DNA from: a virus | IMG/VR virus record: IMGVR_UViG_3300030430_003122 | Location: 64,315-86,122 of that record | DNA length: 21,808 nt | Reading direction: 5' to 3' (one strand) | In this document: positions 14,408 to 20,050 of the stretch, piece after piece | How the letters are laid out: the number at the start of each line of letters is the position of its first letter | Numbering within the stretch: position 1 is the first letter of the stretch | Notes under the pieces: generated by a model | Database searches by the model: none | Told to the model about the DNA's origin: nothing | Seen by the model: the letters and a program-made list of their open reading frames with translations, nothing else | Translations under genes and position numbers: made by a program

Positions 14408-14481
14408 CACGCTCGGCAGGACTCGAACCTGCAACTTGCGGTTTAGAAGACCGCTACTCTATCCAATTGAGTTACGAGCGT
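14408..14481 (-). tRNA. tRNA-Arg (anticodon UCU)
   Basis: Acceptor ACGCTCG pairs with CGAGCGT, discriminator G. Anticodon arm GCGGT-CTTCTAA-ACCGC gives UCU, reading AGA/AGG. T-arm GCAGG-TTCGAGT-CCTGC. No encoded CCA. It lies 8 bases upstream of tRNA-Lys on the same strand, probably on one transcript. Confidence 0.95.
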
Positions 14482-14486
14482 AGAGG

Positions 14487-14624
14487 TTATCGTCTAACTT
14501 TACGACCGGAACCCGAGCGAGCAGTCCTCGATACAGAGTTACCGTGTTTCGGTTTCTGTCTTCGTGGTCTACCAACTTTCATCATGTTGTTAACATGCTT
14601 GGAATACTGGGGGGACTTTGCCAT
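14487..14624 (-). CDS. Small highly basic protein (45 aa)
   Basis: ATG at 14624 follows GAAGGG with a gap of about 12 bases. The product is MAKSPQYSKHVNNMMKVGRP and then Arg/Lys/Ser-rich (TARSGSGRKVRR at the end). It has 16 or so basic residues and almost no acidic ones, which suggests nucleic-acid binding. It ends 6 bases before tRNA-Arg. No family recognised. Confidence 0.55.
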   Translation of the reverse strand: MAKSPQYSKHVNNMMKVGRPRRQKPKHGNSVSRTARSGSGRKVRR

Positions 14625-14632
14625 TTTTTATA

Positions 14633-14962
14633 TCAACCCTTCAATACATCTGCACCGATGACACCAGCGACATCACCAGCAGACTGCGAACCCGGAACGA
14701 CGAGACCCGACACTGCGGACATATGTTCCTTTGCAAGTTCATCGTGAGGAGTGACAATGAACACAATACGATCACTGTCAATTTCAATTCCGTCAGTGGC
14801 AATCGTGGTGTAAGGCATCCACGGTGCGAGTGCAAGAGACTTCTGCTGTGTTGGAATAAGAATCAGCGGATCCTTAATCGACACACCGGTATCAGTCGTG
14901 GTCACACGACCAATAATTTCTTCATGACTTGTCAGTCGGACGATCTTTGTTTCGTTTTCCAT
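14633..14962 (-). CDS. Small conserved phage protein, possibly Sm-like fold
   Basis: The 109-residue product starts with beta-rich sequence: KIVRLTSHEEIIGRVTTTDT, VSIKDPLILIP, LALAPWMPY, and IEIDSDRIVFIVTPHDEL. A similar order (IVKLxxGExIIG..., then a DP motif, then PWxP) occurs in small cyanophage proteins which I recall as Sm-like, but this is not certain. The C terminus is Gly/Ala/Val-rich and probably flexible. AAGG lies 6 bases before ATG. An RNA-binding role is only a possibility. Confidence 0.6.
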   Translation of the reverse strand: MENETKIVRLTSHEEIIGRVTTTDTGVSIKDPLILIPTQQKSLALAPWMPYTTIATDGIEIDSDRIVFIVTPHDELAKEHMSAVSGLVVPGSQSAGDVAGVIGADVLKG

Positions 14963-15074
14963 TATTTACCTTCTTCTTTTTCTTTCCGAAAATCTTTTCG
15001 TAATTCTCTCGATACTTTTCGAGATCTACCTTCCTGTATTTATCACCCTTCCCGGCAGAGTGCCGACCGCTCAT
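14922..15074 (-). CDS. Small basic phage protein (50 aa)
   Basis: I place the start at ATG 15074, which overlaps the preceding stop by 4 bases, with GGAGG about 12 bases upstream. The product MSGRHSAGKGDKYRKVDLEK continues YRENYEKIFGKKKKK. Phages often carry short proteins of the form SGKHSxGKGxxYRPVDxxKYxENYExIFG, which I recall with unknown function. The 3' end overlaps the next gene by 41 bases, long for this window, so the stop region is worth noting. Confidence 0.65.
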   Translation of the reverse strand: MSGRHSAGKGDKYRKVDLEKYRENYEKIFGKKKKKVNNGKRNKDRPTDKS

Positions 15075-15238
15075 GAGCGGTCGGTCCTCCACGGACAAGT
15101 CGGGGCAAGGAGCAAAAGGGTAGGAACCCAAAGACCAACGAAGATCCCAAGATCTTGATTGGTCTGGTAGATCCAGACCGACAGGAAGATGGAAAGAAAA
15201 GCGAAGAGATAAAGAATCTTTTCAAGTGACTTTAGCAT
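15071..15238 (-). CDS. Small two-helix membrane protein (55 aa)
   Basis: ATG at 15238 has AAGGA 6 bases upstream; the frame reading further upstream lacks support. Two membrane helices: ILYLFAFLSIFLSVWIY and GIFVGLWVPTLLLLAP. The second motif recurs in the 54-residue protein at 18369-18533 (GIFVGLWVAPLMILA), so these are paralogs. Function unknown. Confidence 0.65.
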   Translation of the reverse strand: MLKSLEKILYLFAFLSIFLSVWIYQTNQDLGIFVGLWVPTLLLLAPTCPWRTDRS

Positions 15239-15267
15239 TTTTATCCTTTTCGTTTGTACCGGAATCC

Positions 15268-15293
15268 GGAGGGGGGTTAGATAACCCCCCTCC
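15268..15293 (-). repeat. Strong GC-rich hairpin without U-tract
   Basis: An 11-bp stem (GGAGGGGGGTT with AACCCCCCTCC) closes a four-base loop, and ATCC/GGAT flanks extend it. No T-run follows on either strand, so it is more likely a processing or stability structure, or a partial terminator, than a clean intrinsic terminator. It lies between the winged-helix gene and the small membrane gene. Confidence 0.6.
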
Positions 15294-15317
15294 GCCGGAT
15301 CAGTTAGTCTACTGGAT

Positions 15318-15581
15318 TCAGTAGAGGTCAGCAAGATCGTCCGTGTCCACGGTGGGGCAGACGAGAGCGACACGCTTCATAGCGTACTGAGTCTCGCCAC
15401 CGTAGGTGCCGTCCTCAACGATCGCCCAGTTGCCGTACTGCTCGACGGTCTCACGCACATTGCGAAGAGTCGCGGACGGGTTCTTGACACCGAACTTGGT
15501 TCGCATCTGCTTGGGGGTGATGCTGAAACCGTTGGAGAGGTACGAGATAATCTGACGCTTAGGGGAGTTGTTGTTGCTCAT
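15318..15581 (-). CDS. Winged helix-turn-helix protein (87 aa)
   Basis: ATG at 15581 has AAAGG 8 bases upstream; the longer frame to 15746 runs through strong hairpins and is rejected. Residues 5-60 look like a winged helix: KRQIISYLSNGFSITPKQMR, then KFGVKNPSATLRNVRETVEQ and the wing GNWAIVEDGTYGGETQYAM. It probably binds DNA as a small regulator. The acidic end reads TVDTDDLADLY. A structured leader and a consensus promoter lie upstream. Confidence 0.7.
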   Translation of the reverse strand: MSNNNSPKRQIISYLSNGFSITPKQMRTKFGVKNPSATLRNVRETVEQYGNWAIVEDGTYGGETQYAMKRVALVCPTVDTDDLADLY

Positions 15582-15752
15582 GTTGCAACCTTTCATAATA
15601 AGTGCAGTGTGCTTGAGTTTGCTTCCACGATCCACTGCGAAATCGCTTCTAGCACATGAAAGATCTTTGCGAGGTTTCCCCCGCAAAGATCGGGGTATCG
15701 GAAGCGAGATGACTTGTCGGGGGTTTAACCCCATCATCTCCAACATAAGATA
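15582..15752 (-). promoter_or_regulatory. Structured leader of the winged-helix gene
   Basis: About 170 bases between two genes hold two strong hairpins. One has a perfect 10-bp stem (GATCTTTGCG with CGCAAAGATC, 15662-15691). The other pairs GATGA (15708-15712) with TCATC (15734-15738) around GGGGTTTAACCCC. The intervening frame is open but does not look coding. It could be an attenuator, a protein-binding leader or a small RNA. Confidence 0.45.
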
Positions 15753-15863
15753 CTAAACGGTTCCGATCCGGTCAGTACCACCTACCATATCGCTGGAGGC
15801 ACGCATCATAATACAATTAACAAAATTAATAATATCCTTTAGGGTAGGTTCTAAGGTTTTCAC
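15753..15863 (-). CDS. Small protein (36 aa), first gene after a consensus promoter
   Basis: GTG at 15863 has GATGGAG with a 9-base gap and lies about 22 bases after the predicted start of transcription. The product is MKTLEPTLKDIINFVNCIMM followed by RASSDMVGGTDRIGTV. The first half is a possible amphipathic helix. It ends with TAG, rare in this window. No family recognised. Confidence 0.5.
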   Translation of the reverse strand: MKTLEPTLKDIINFVNCIMMRASSDMVGGTDRIGTV

Positions 15864-15891
15864 TGTTGTGTTCTCCATCGGTTATGCGTCA

Positions 15892-15919
15892 ATTATAACA
15901 GGGATCTGGTTGATGTCAA
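15892..15919 (-). promoter_or_regulatory. Consensus sigma70-type promoter
   Basis: TTGACA (15919-15914), 16-base spacer, TATAAT (15897-15892), both perfect. The 16 bases TGTCAACCCCTTGGGA on the + strand covering the -35 box and its upstream side are identical to those of the tmRNA promoter. Confidence 0.85.
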
Positions 15920-15990
15920 CCCCTTGGGAAGACTTTCTGAATTGTTTCTTTTACGCATTGATACTTTACTAATTTAAAGATATTTTATAA

Positions 15991-16075
15991 TAGCGACGGG
16001 GGGACTCGAACCCCCATGAGGTTAACCCTCGTCGGATTTTAAGTCCGATGCGTCTGCCGATTCCGCCACATCGCC
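15991..16075 (-). tRNA. tRNA-Leu (anticodon UAA), class II
   Basis: Anticodon arm TCGGA-CTTAAAA-TCCGA gives UAA. A long variable arm (CGAGGGTTAACCCTCA) marks class II. T-arm GGGGG-TTCGAGT-CCCCC. Acceptor GGCGATG pairs with CGTCGCT, with G-U pairs including position 1-72; discriminator A. No encoded CCA. It reads UUA/UUG. Confidence 0.93.
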
Positions 16076-16088
16076 TGAAAAGATATTT

Positions 16089-16520
16089 TTACTTTCTACG
16101 ACGAGTTGTAAAAAGACTTGCAAAACCTAGAAGTGCGAATGCTCCGGGTGTAGGGATTGTGCTGGGTGCGATGGTGTCAAAGAAAATCTTTTGCGAATCG
16201 TAAAATGAAAACGCGACACCAAATGTGTCCTCATATCCGAATCCGTTACCGAAAAGAATAACACTTTCCATTTCACCGGGATCAAGATCGTTTCCGAAAC
16301 CAAGGTCAAGATCAAACGCTCCACCGACTGCCCAATTTGTAATTGCAATGGTTGAGTCTTGTGTGTTTAGCAAAGTGTAAAGATACTTGTCACTTTCCTC
16401 CCACCACTTTACACTATATTCGAGAGTAAAGTTTGGAGTCTCTAGGATCTGGGAGTCGTAGTAGTCCGGGGGTGGAGCGATACTTGAAAGAATAGATGCT
16501 GATAGAATAGTTGCGTACAT
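16089..16520 (-). CDS. Secreted PEP-CTERM-type protein
   Basis: The 143-residue product has a short hydrophobic N terminus (MYATILSASILSSIAPP) fitting a signal peptide. A beta-rich acidic middle follows. The C terminus is the tripartite PEP-CTERM signal: IPTPG, the hydrophobic helix AFALLGFASLFTT, then RRRK. In Planctomycetes and others, exosortase recognises this signal and sorts proteins to the surface. AAGGA is 7 bases before ATG. The middle (YSVKWWEESDKYLYTLL; FDLDLGFGNDLDPGE) matches no family I know. No exosortase is visible here, so a host enzyme would be needed. The gene lies between two tRNAs, a common site for acquired genes. Confidence 0.82.
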   Translation of the reverse strand: MYATILSASILSSIAPPPDYYDSQILETPNFTLEYSVKWWEESDKYLYTLLNTQDSTIAITNWAVGGAFDLDLGFGNDLDPGEMESVILFGNGFGYEDTFGVAFSFYDSQKIFFDTIAPSTIPTPGAFALLGFASLFTTRRRK

Positions 16521-16562
16521 AATAAATCCTTTTTGTTAAAAAACCGTAGCCGAAATGGCAAA

Positions 16563-16635
16563 TGGGACAGGGGAGACTCGAACTCCCGAAAACACCGTTA
16601 TAAGCGGTGCTGCTGATGCCATCCGCTTCTGTCCC
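16563..16635 (-). tRNA. tRNA-Ile (anticodon UAU), unusual D-arm
   Basis: Acceptor GGGACAG pairs with CTGTCCC, discriminator A. Anticodon arm CACCG-CTTATAA-CGGTG gives UAU for the AUA codon. T-arm GGGAG-TTCGAGT-CTCCC. The D-arm GCGGATGGCATCAGC has a mismatch in its 4-bp stem, and positions 8-9 are AA rather than the usual U8. No encoded CCA. Confidence 0.85.
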
Positions 16636-16643
16636 TGAATGTG

Positions 16644-16940
16644 TCAGACAGAATGGTGGAATGGGACATATGAGTCGCTGTCCCCATCCACACGAATGCG
16701 TATCTTTTTGTTGCTGGCGTGACCGTTCTCGTTTACGTCAAGGTAGTTGGACTTCTGGCGATCTTCGTCATTGCCGAGTCGGCAGTTAATTTCTTGAATA
16801 TCAAACTTACCAAGTGCAAGACGTTGGATACGTTCCTGAGAGTCCCCATCACGGAACACCCACTGTACGATCTGCTCGGCAACCTGCTTGGCGATCTCTT
16901 CGTTGTGACCAAGTGGAATGTCAACATGCAATCGATACAT
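16644..16940 (-). CDS. Hypothetical protein (98 aa)
   Basis: ATG at 16940 has GGAG about 10 bases upstream and follows the co-chaperonin stop at once. The product begins MYRLHVDIPLGHNEEIAKQV, with a helix (AKQVAEQIVQWVF) and a strand rich region (FDIQEINCRLGNDED; KKIRIRVDGD). A mixed alpha/beta fold is likely. It ends 8 bases before tRNA-Ile. No family recognised. Confidence 0.6.
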   Translation of the reverse strand: MYRLHVDIPLGHNEEIAKQVAEQIVQWVFRDGDSQERIQRLALGKFDIQEINCRLGNDEDRQKSNYLDVNENGHASNKKIRIRVDGDSDSYVPFHHSV

Positions 16941-16942
16941 TA

Positions 16943-17230
16943 TTAAAGGACTCCGTAAACTGCATCTTCCATTACGAGGTAAACCCCATCACTGATCTCG
17001 ACTGATGGTGCTTCGTCACGAATATAAACGGTGCATCCTTCGGTGATGTGTTCAGAGATACCATCACCACAACCAATTGCAATCACAGTTGCAAGATTTT
17101 CAAATTCTTTCTTTTTGTGATTCTTTGGTAGAATGATCCCCGCGTCAGTCTTTTCATTGTCAATCTTCTTGCGGGTGATTAGAAGACGATTACCAACGGG
17201 TTGAAACCCCTTGTCATTTTTATTTGCCAT
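16943..17230 (-). CDS. GroES-like co-chaperonin
   Basis: ATG at 17230 has AAGGA about 10 bases upstream; the TTG-started longer reading is less likely. The 95-residue product follows GroES order: FQPVGNRLLITRKKID (core strand), TDAGIILPKNHKKKEFE (mobile loop with the I-I-L contact for GroEL), ATVIAIGCGDG, VYIRDEAPSVEISDGVYLVM and a final strand VYGVL. Phage co-chaperonins such as T4 gp31 work with host GroEL to fold the capsid protein. A similar job here is an inference. Confidence 0.82.
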   Translation of the reverse strand: MANKNDKGFQPVGNRLLITRKKIDNEKTDAGIILPKNHKKKEFENLATVIAIGCGDGISEHITEGCTVYIRDEAPSVEISDGVYLVMEDAVYGVL

Positions 17231-17237
17231 TGTATAA

Positions 17238-17459
17238 TTATCCTTCAAAAAGCATTTCAGTATTTTCTTGTGCGTTCATTTCGTTTACCTTTGCCGATGC
17301 CATTTGTAGTGCGGATGCGAGACGCATACACTCATCGGAAGAAAGACCGTCACATTTTTCATTCAGTTGTAATATCGGGAATGCTGACCACAAACCACGA
17401 TGGTTTTTTTCAAATCGGATACCACATCCGTTCACGCCTGTATCTTGTATAAAATTCAT
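17238..17459 (-). CDS. Hypothetical small protein (73 aa)
   Basis: ATG at 17459 has AGGA 9 bases upstream and follows the preceding stop by one base. The product has an N-terminal strand region (NFIQDTGVNGCGIRFEKNHR) and a C-terminal helix (DECMRLASALQMASAKVNEM). It lies just before the co-chaperonin gene. No family recognised. Confidence 0.6.
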   Translation of the reverse strand: MNFIQDTGVNGCGIRFEKNHRGLWSAFPILQLNEKCDGLSSDECMRLASALQMASAKVNEMNAQENTEMLFEG

Positions 17460-17460
17460 T

Positions 17461-17748
17461 TCAAAAGTTCCTTTGTCTAAGAGTCTCGGATGCTTCTTCG
17501 TTGATCACCCTCATCGCGTAGAGGATGTCTACAAGTTCATCCACCTCCAGAGTCGCCTCCAGAATTTCGGTGTTGTCATTGACAACTGCGAACGCCTGCA
17601 CGACATCTGCCATGATCGCAGCGAAGTCCTCATGAGTTTCAAACTCTGCGAAACGATCCTCGACGGTTGGGTCACCGAGTGCTAGAAGAAAATTACAACT
17701 ATCACTGATCACACATCCGGAAGGTTTGTCTTTAGGGAAAAGATCCAT
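17461..17748 (-). CDS. Hypothetical acidic protein (95 aa)
   Basis: ATG at 17748 has AGGAG 6 bases upstream. The product is acidic and mostly helical (EDFAAIMADVVQAFAVVNDN; ATLEVDELVDILYAMRVINE), with two Cys near the N terminus. No known motif. It is separated by 20 bases from the upstream gene on the same strand. Confidence 0.6.
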   Translation of the reverse strand: MDLFPKDKPSGCVISDSCNFLLALGDPTVEDRFAEFETHEDFAAIMADVVQAFAVVNDNTEILEATLEVDELVDILYAMRVINEEASETLRQRNF

Positions 17749-17768
17749 GTTTGCTCCTATGCTTTTAT

Positions 17769-17963
17769 TTAGACAATCGTGAAGTAGTCCATCACGGTTC
17801 TGAGTAGATGATTATAGTCGCCAGCGGTCGCTTCGTCAAGGAACTCTTCAAGATATCTTTCGTCCCATGCCGCACGACGAGCAGCGGATTGACATTTTGC
17901 AAGAATAGAAAATGCATTGCCATCCTGATCAATAATTTCGACTTCGGGTTTTAAATCATTCAT
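17769..17963 (-). CDS. Small conserved protein (64 aa) with QDGNAF and GDYNHLL motifs
   Basis: AAGGA is 9 bases before ATG, which shares one base with the preceding stop. The product contains IDQDGNAFSILAKCQSAARR and ATAGDYNHLLRTVMDYF. Short proteins with a GQDGNAFxI start and an EAxSGDYxHLL end are, from memory, widespread in phages and some bacteria without known function. Length fits. Confidence 0.7.
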   Translation of the reverse strand: MNDLKPEVEIIDQDGNAFSILAKCQSAARRAAWDERYLEEFLDEATAGDYNHLLRTVMDYFTIV

Positions 17964-18061
17964 TATGAGTTGTCCTTAACATACCAAATTACAAAAGTTG
18001 TTACTAGAGTCAAGCACAAAAAGGGTGCGATAAAATAACCAAAAAAATCAACTATGCTCAT
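17963..18061 (-). CDS. Membrane micropeptide (32 aa)
   Basis: ATG at 18061 and TAA at 17965-17963 each share one base with neighbouring genes, so translation is coupled on both sides. The product MSIVDFFGYFIAPFLCLTLV, then TTFVIWYVKDNS, is a single membrane helix. It is one of four adjacent membrane mini-genes. Confidence 0.55.
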   Translation of the reverse strand: MSIVDFFGYFIAPFLCLTLVTTFVIWYVKDNS

Positions 18062-18276
18062 CACACGCTCCTTGAGTAATTACTCATAACCTCACTGTCA
18101 GGATTATCAGTATTTTGCCTTGTGATGGTTATGACATTGGTATTGCGAGTCTTACTTTTTTGTTTACTTGATGTGCTTTCTCTCCAAGAACTTCTACGAG
18201 ATCCACCACCAATGCAAACACAAACAATAAAACCAAAAAAATACAAAAATACCAAACAAACAACTACCGCTTCCAT
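18061..18276 (-). CDS. Small membrane protein with polar tail (71 aa)
   Basis: ATG at 18276 has GGGAGG about 7 bases upstream. One membrane helix (VVVCLVFLYFFGFIVCVCIG) is followed by a Ser/Arg/Thr-rich tail of about 45 residues. The segment FFGFIVCVCIG closely matches MFGFIICVCLG in the gene just upstream, so the two are probable paralogs. Function unknown. Confidence 0.6.
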   Translation of the reverse strand: MEAVVVCLVFLYFFGFIVCVCIGGGSRRSSWRESTSSKQKSKTRNTNVITITRQNTDNPDSEVMSNYSRSV

Positions 18277-18368
18277 TCATTCCTCCCGAGACAAACACAT
18301 ATAATAAAACCAAACATATACAAGATTGCCAAGCAAGTCAAAGCAAAAGCAACGGAAATTATATCCAT
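18264..18368 (-). CDS. Membrane micropeptide (34 aa), paralog of the next gene
   Basis: ATG at 18368 has GGAG 6 bases upstream and directly follows the stop of the gene upstream. The product MDIISVAFALTCLAILYMFG continues FIICVCLGRNEWKR: one membrane helix and a basic end. It stops with TAG and overlaps the next gene by 13 bases. Confidence 0.5.
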   Translation of the reverse strand: MDIISVAFALTCLAILYMFGFIICVCLGRNEWKR

Positions 18369-18533
18369 TCAAGTCTCCGCGTTTCTTGCTAGGATCATCA
18401 GGGGTGCAACCCACAATCCAACAAAAATTCCTGAAAGTTGATCATGGGCGAACCATAGAGCAACTGAAATGAGGATAGACAGGTATCCTGTAAACCAACA
18501 ATATCTTGACAAGAGAGAATTTTTCTTAAACAT
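18369..18533 (-). CDS. Small two-helix membrane protein (54 aa)
   Basis: ATG at 18533 has GGAGG 6 bases upstream. Two membrane segments, YLSILISVALWFA and GIFVGLWVAPLMILA, resemble those of the 55-residue protein at 15071-15238 in both sequence and spacing. Function unknown. Confidence 0.6.
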   Translation of the reverse strand: MFKKNSLLSRYCWFTGYLSILISVALWFAHDQLSGIFVGLWVAPLMILARNAET

Positions 18534-18573
18534 TTTATACCTCCATTGAGTAATTAACTTTTACTTTCAAAAT

Positions 18574-18963
18574 TCAAACAAGACCACACTTCCAGAAATC
18601 GTCTGCAAGTTCGTATTGGAGTTGGGTCGCTTCGCGTTCCCCTTCTCCCTTCCATGATCCACGCTCCCATTGAAGAACGTGTACCATTTCGTGCATGAGC
18701 GTAGCGATGAAGTCGCGGAGAGACTGATCGGTGGCGATGTCGATATTGTAATCAATACCGTTCTCGCCTTCGGAGCATTCACCCCAACACTTCATTGTCT
18801 TGGATGTCTTGAGATTGATATTCAAGATGCGGTTCTGATCTGCCGACTTCCTGTTCAGTGCATACCGACCAAGGAACCAGTGAACCACAGAGTTTACAAG
18901 TTCGCGGTGGTTGGTCTTGTTGCTGATGTTGTAAACACCATGTGTAATATCCCAGTTTGCCAT
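18574..18963 (-). CDS. SprT-like zinc metallopeptidase-type protein
   Basis: ATG at 18963 shares one base with the preceding stop and has AGGA upstream; this gives 129 residues. The zinc site is H91-E-M-V-H95 in LMHEMVHVLQWERG, with a third ligand probably Glu111 in EREATQLQYELAD. Before it lie ILNINLKTSK and an acidic loop with two Cys (MKCWGECSEG). SprT/SprT-like proteins are metallopeptidases that in eukaryotes cut DNA-protein crosslinks (SPRTN). Its substrate here is unknown. Confidence 0.78.
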   Translation of the reverse strand: MANWDITHGVYNISNKTNHRELVNSVVHWFLGRYALNRKSADQNRILNINLKTSKTMKCWGECSEGENGIDYNIDIATDQSLRDFIATLMHEMVHVLQWERGSWKGEGEREATQLQYELADDFWKCGLV

Positions 18964-19130
18964 TATGCTACTTCCTTTGCTGCTGCGAGTACGAGTCCGA
19001 AGTTTGCCAGTGAATACGATATCCAAACTAGCGACCAAGGGTAGTCCCTCTTTATAAAGTATCCGATACCAACGATAGCATATAGAACACCTGCAATCAA
19101 CGGACAGAATTTTACAAGTAGGTCAATCAT
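18963..19130 (-). CDS. Small membrane protein (55 aa)
   Basis: ATG at 19130 overlaps the preceding stop by 4 bases and has GGAG 9 bases upstream. Two membrane segments: CPLIAGVLYAIVGIGYFI and LVWISYSLANFGLVLA, with RDYPWS between. The pattern Y-A-x-V-G-x-x-Y and W-x-x-Y-x-x-A-N is seen in small phage membrane proteins, from memory. Function unknown. Confidence 0.65.
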   Translation of the reverse strand: MIDLLVKFCPLIAGVLYAIVGIGYFIKRDYPWSLVWISYSLANFGLVLAAAKEVA

Positions 19131-19273
19131 CGTTTGGTTCTCCGAGAGTTCTGTTCGTTGGTTTCCTTTATCCACTTTGAAACATCAATTGTTACAGTAG
19201 GCAAAGGGTTTCTTTTACTTTTCAAATATGCTTTTTGCATTTTATGATGTGTTTCTTTATCCGGTGTGATCAT
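19127..19273 (-). CDS. Small basic protein (48 aa)
   Basis: ATG at 19273 has GGAGG 6 bases upstream and overlaps the end of the upstream gene by 17 bases. The product MITPDKETHHKMQKAYLKSK ends with NSRRTKR and is strongly basic. No family recognised. Confidence 0.5.
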   Translation of the reverse strand: MITPDKETHHKMQKAYLKSKRNPLPTVTIDVSKWIKETNEQNSRRTKR

Positions 19274-19580
19274 CCGAGTCCTCCGCGTTTTTTTCAACGC
19301 GATTTTTTTGACCTGCATTTGCGATTTTTTCGTGGTCCTTCATCGTCCACTTTGCAGGATAGTCCACGGCAAGATCACGCGAATCCCACACGCCATGTTC
19401 GTTCGACGGAAATGCCATCGTCTCATCGACCATTGCATCCGGGAACCCGACATCAAACTTGCGTGAAGATGAAACCATGACGTACTCGCCAGTCGGAACA
19501 TGCTTCCAGAGAGTCTGCCAGACACGCCATCCCTCACGAACATCATTTTTCAAAGTTGTAACAAATTTAACATCGGTCAT
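19257..19580 (-). CDS. Hypothetical protein (107 aa)
   Basis: Two ATG codons are possible: 19586 overlaps the preceding stop, but 19580 has GGAGG at a 7-base gap and is preferred. The product contains VKFVTTLKNDVREGWRVWQT, HVPTGEYVMVSSS, ETMAFPSNEHGVW and a polar tail. It resembles a small beta-rich domain but matches no family I know. Confidence 0.6.
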   Translation of the reverse strand: MTDVKFVTTLKNDVREGWRVWQTLWKHVPTGEYVMVSSSRKFDVGFPDAMVDETMAFPSNEHGVWDSRDLAVDYPAKWTMKDHEKIANAGQKNRVEKNAEDSDDHTG

Positions 19581-19582
19581 CG

Positions 19583-20050
19583 TCATGCCTCCAGTGCGTA
19601 GTTTTCCCACATTCGCTCTTCCTTGGCGAGTTCCTCGTAAGACTTGTAATCCTCATCGTAATTGTAATACTTTGAGGTACTCTTCCATTGCTCATAAACA
19701 CTATCGTACTTGCTGGACTTGCTAGTCTTCACCCGCATGTAAACACGGGTTGCCCCGTTGTCCACTGCGTGATTCCAGCAGCGTCTCGCTTCTTCGGTAG
19801 TGAAAATAGTATTCTCACACCCACTGATCCATCCATGCCCTTGGTTGCTCCAGATGATCACCTTGTTGATTCCACGATCCGTCTTACCCGTCCACACTTG
19901 GTGGCAGATGATCTCACAACCACGATGAGCATCCAAGTAATACTCACCGGACAGAATCAAGTCTTCTTCGGGAGCGTTACGCGGTGGACGCTGAATGTCA
20001 TTCGACAGAAACGCTGCCGTTGCAGATTCGGTGTAAGACTCTTCGTTCAT
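19583..20050 (-). CDS. Hypothetical protein (155 aa)
   Basis: ATG at 20050 overlaps the lysozyme-like gene's stop by 4 bases. The product has an alpha/beta centre (INKVIIWSNQGHGWISGCEN; TTEEARRCWNHAVDNGATRV; YMRVKTSKSS) and a Tyr/Glu-rich C-terminal region (YNYDEDYKSYEELAKEERMW). Two tentative beta-alpha-beta elements, no catalytic motif clear to me. Confidence 0.6.
   Translation of the reverse strand: MNEESYTESATAAFLSNDIQRPPRNAPEEDLILSGEYYLDAHRGCEIICHQVWTGKTDRGINKVIIWSNQGHGWISGCENTIFTTEEARRCWNHAVDNGATRVYMRVKTSKSSKYDSVYEQWKSTSKYYNYDEDYKSYEELAKEERMWENYALEA

Noticed and set aside
15582-15746. N-terminal extension of the winged-helix protein
   Set aside because: The added part reads through two strong hairpins, while ATG 15581 has a good ribosome site and starts the domain.
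17970-18012. Possible promoter TTGACT ... TAATTT with 16-base spacer
   Set aside because: The -10 box matches consensus at only about half its positions and the region is coding for a micropeptide.
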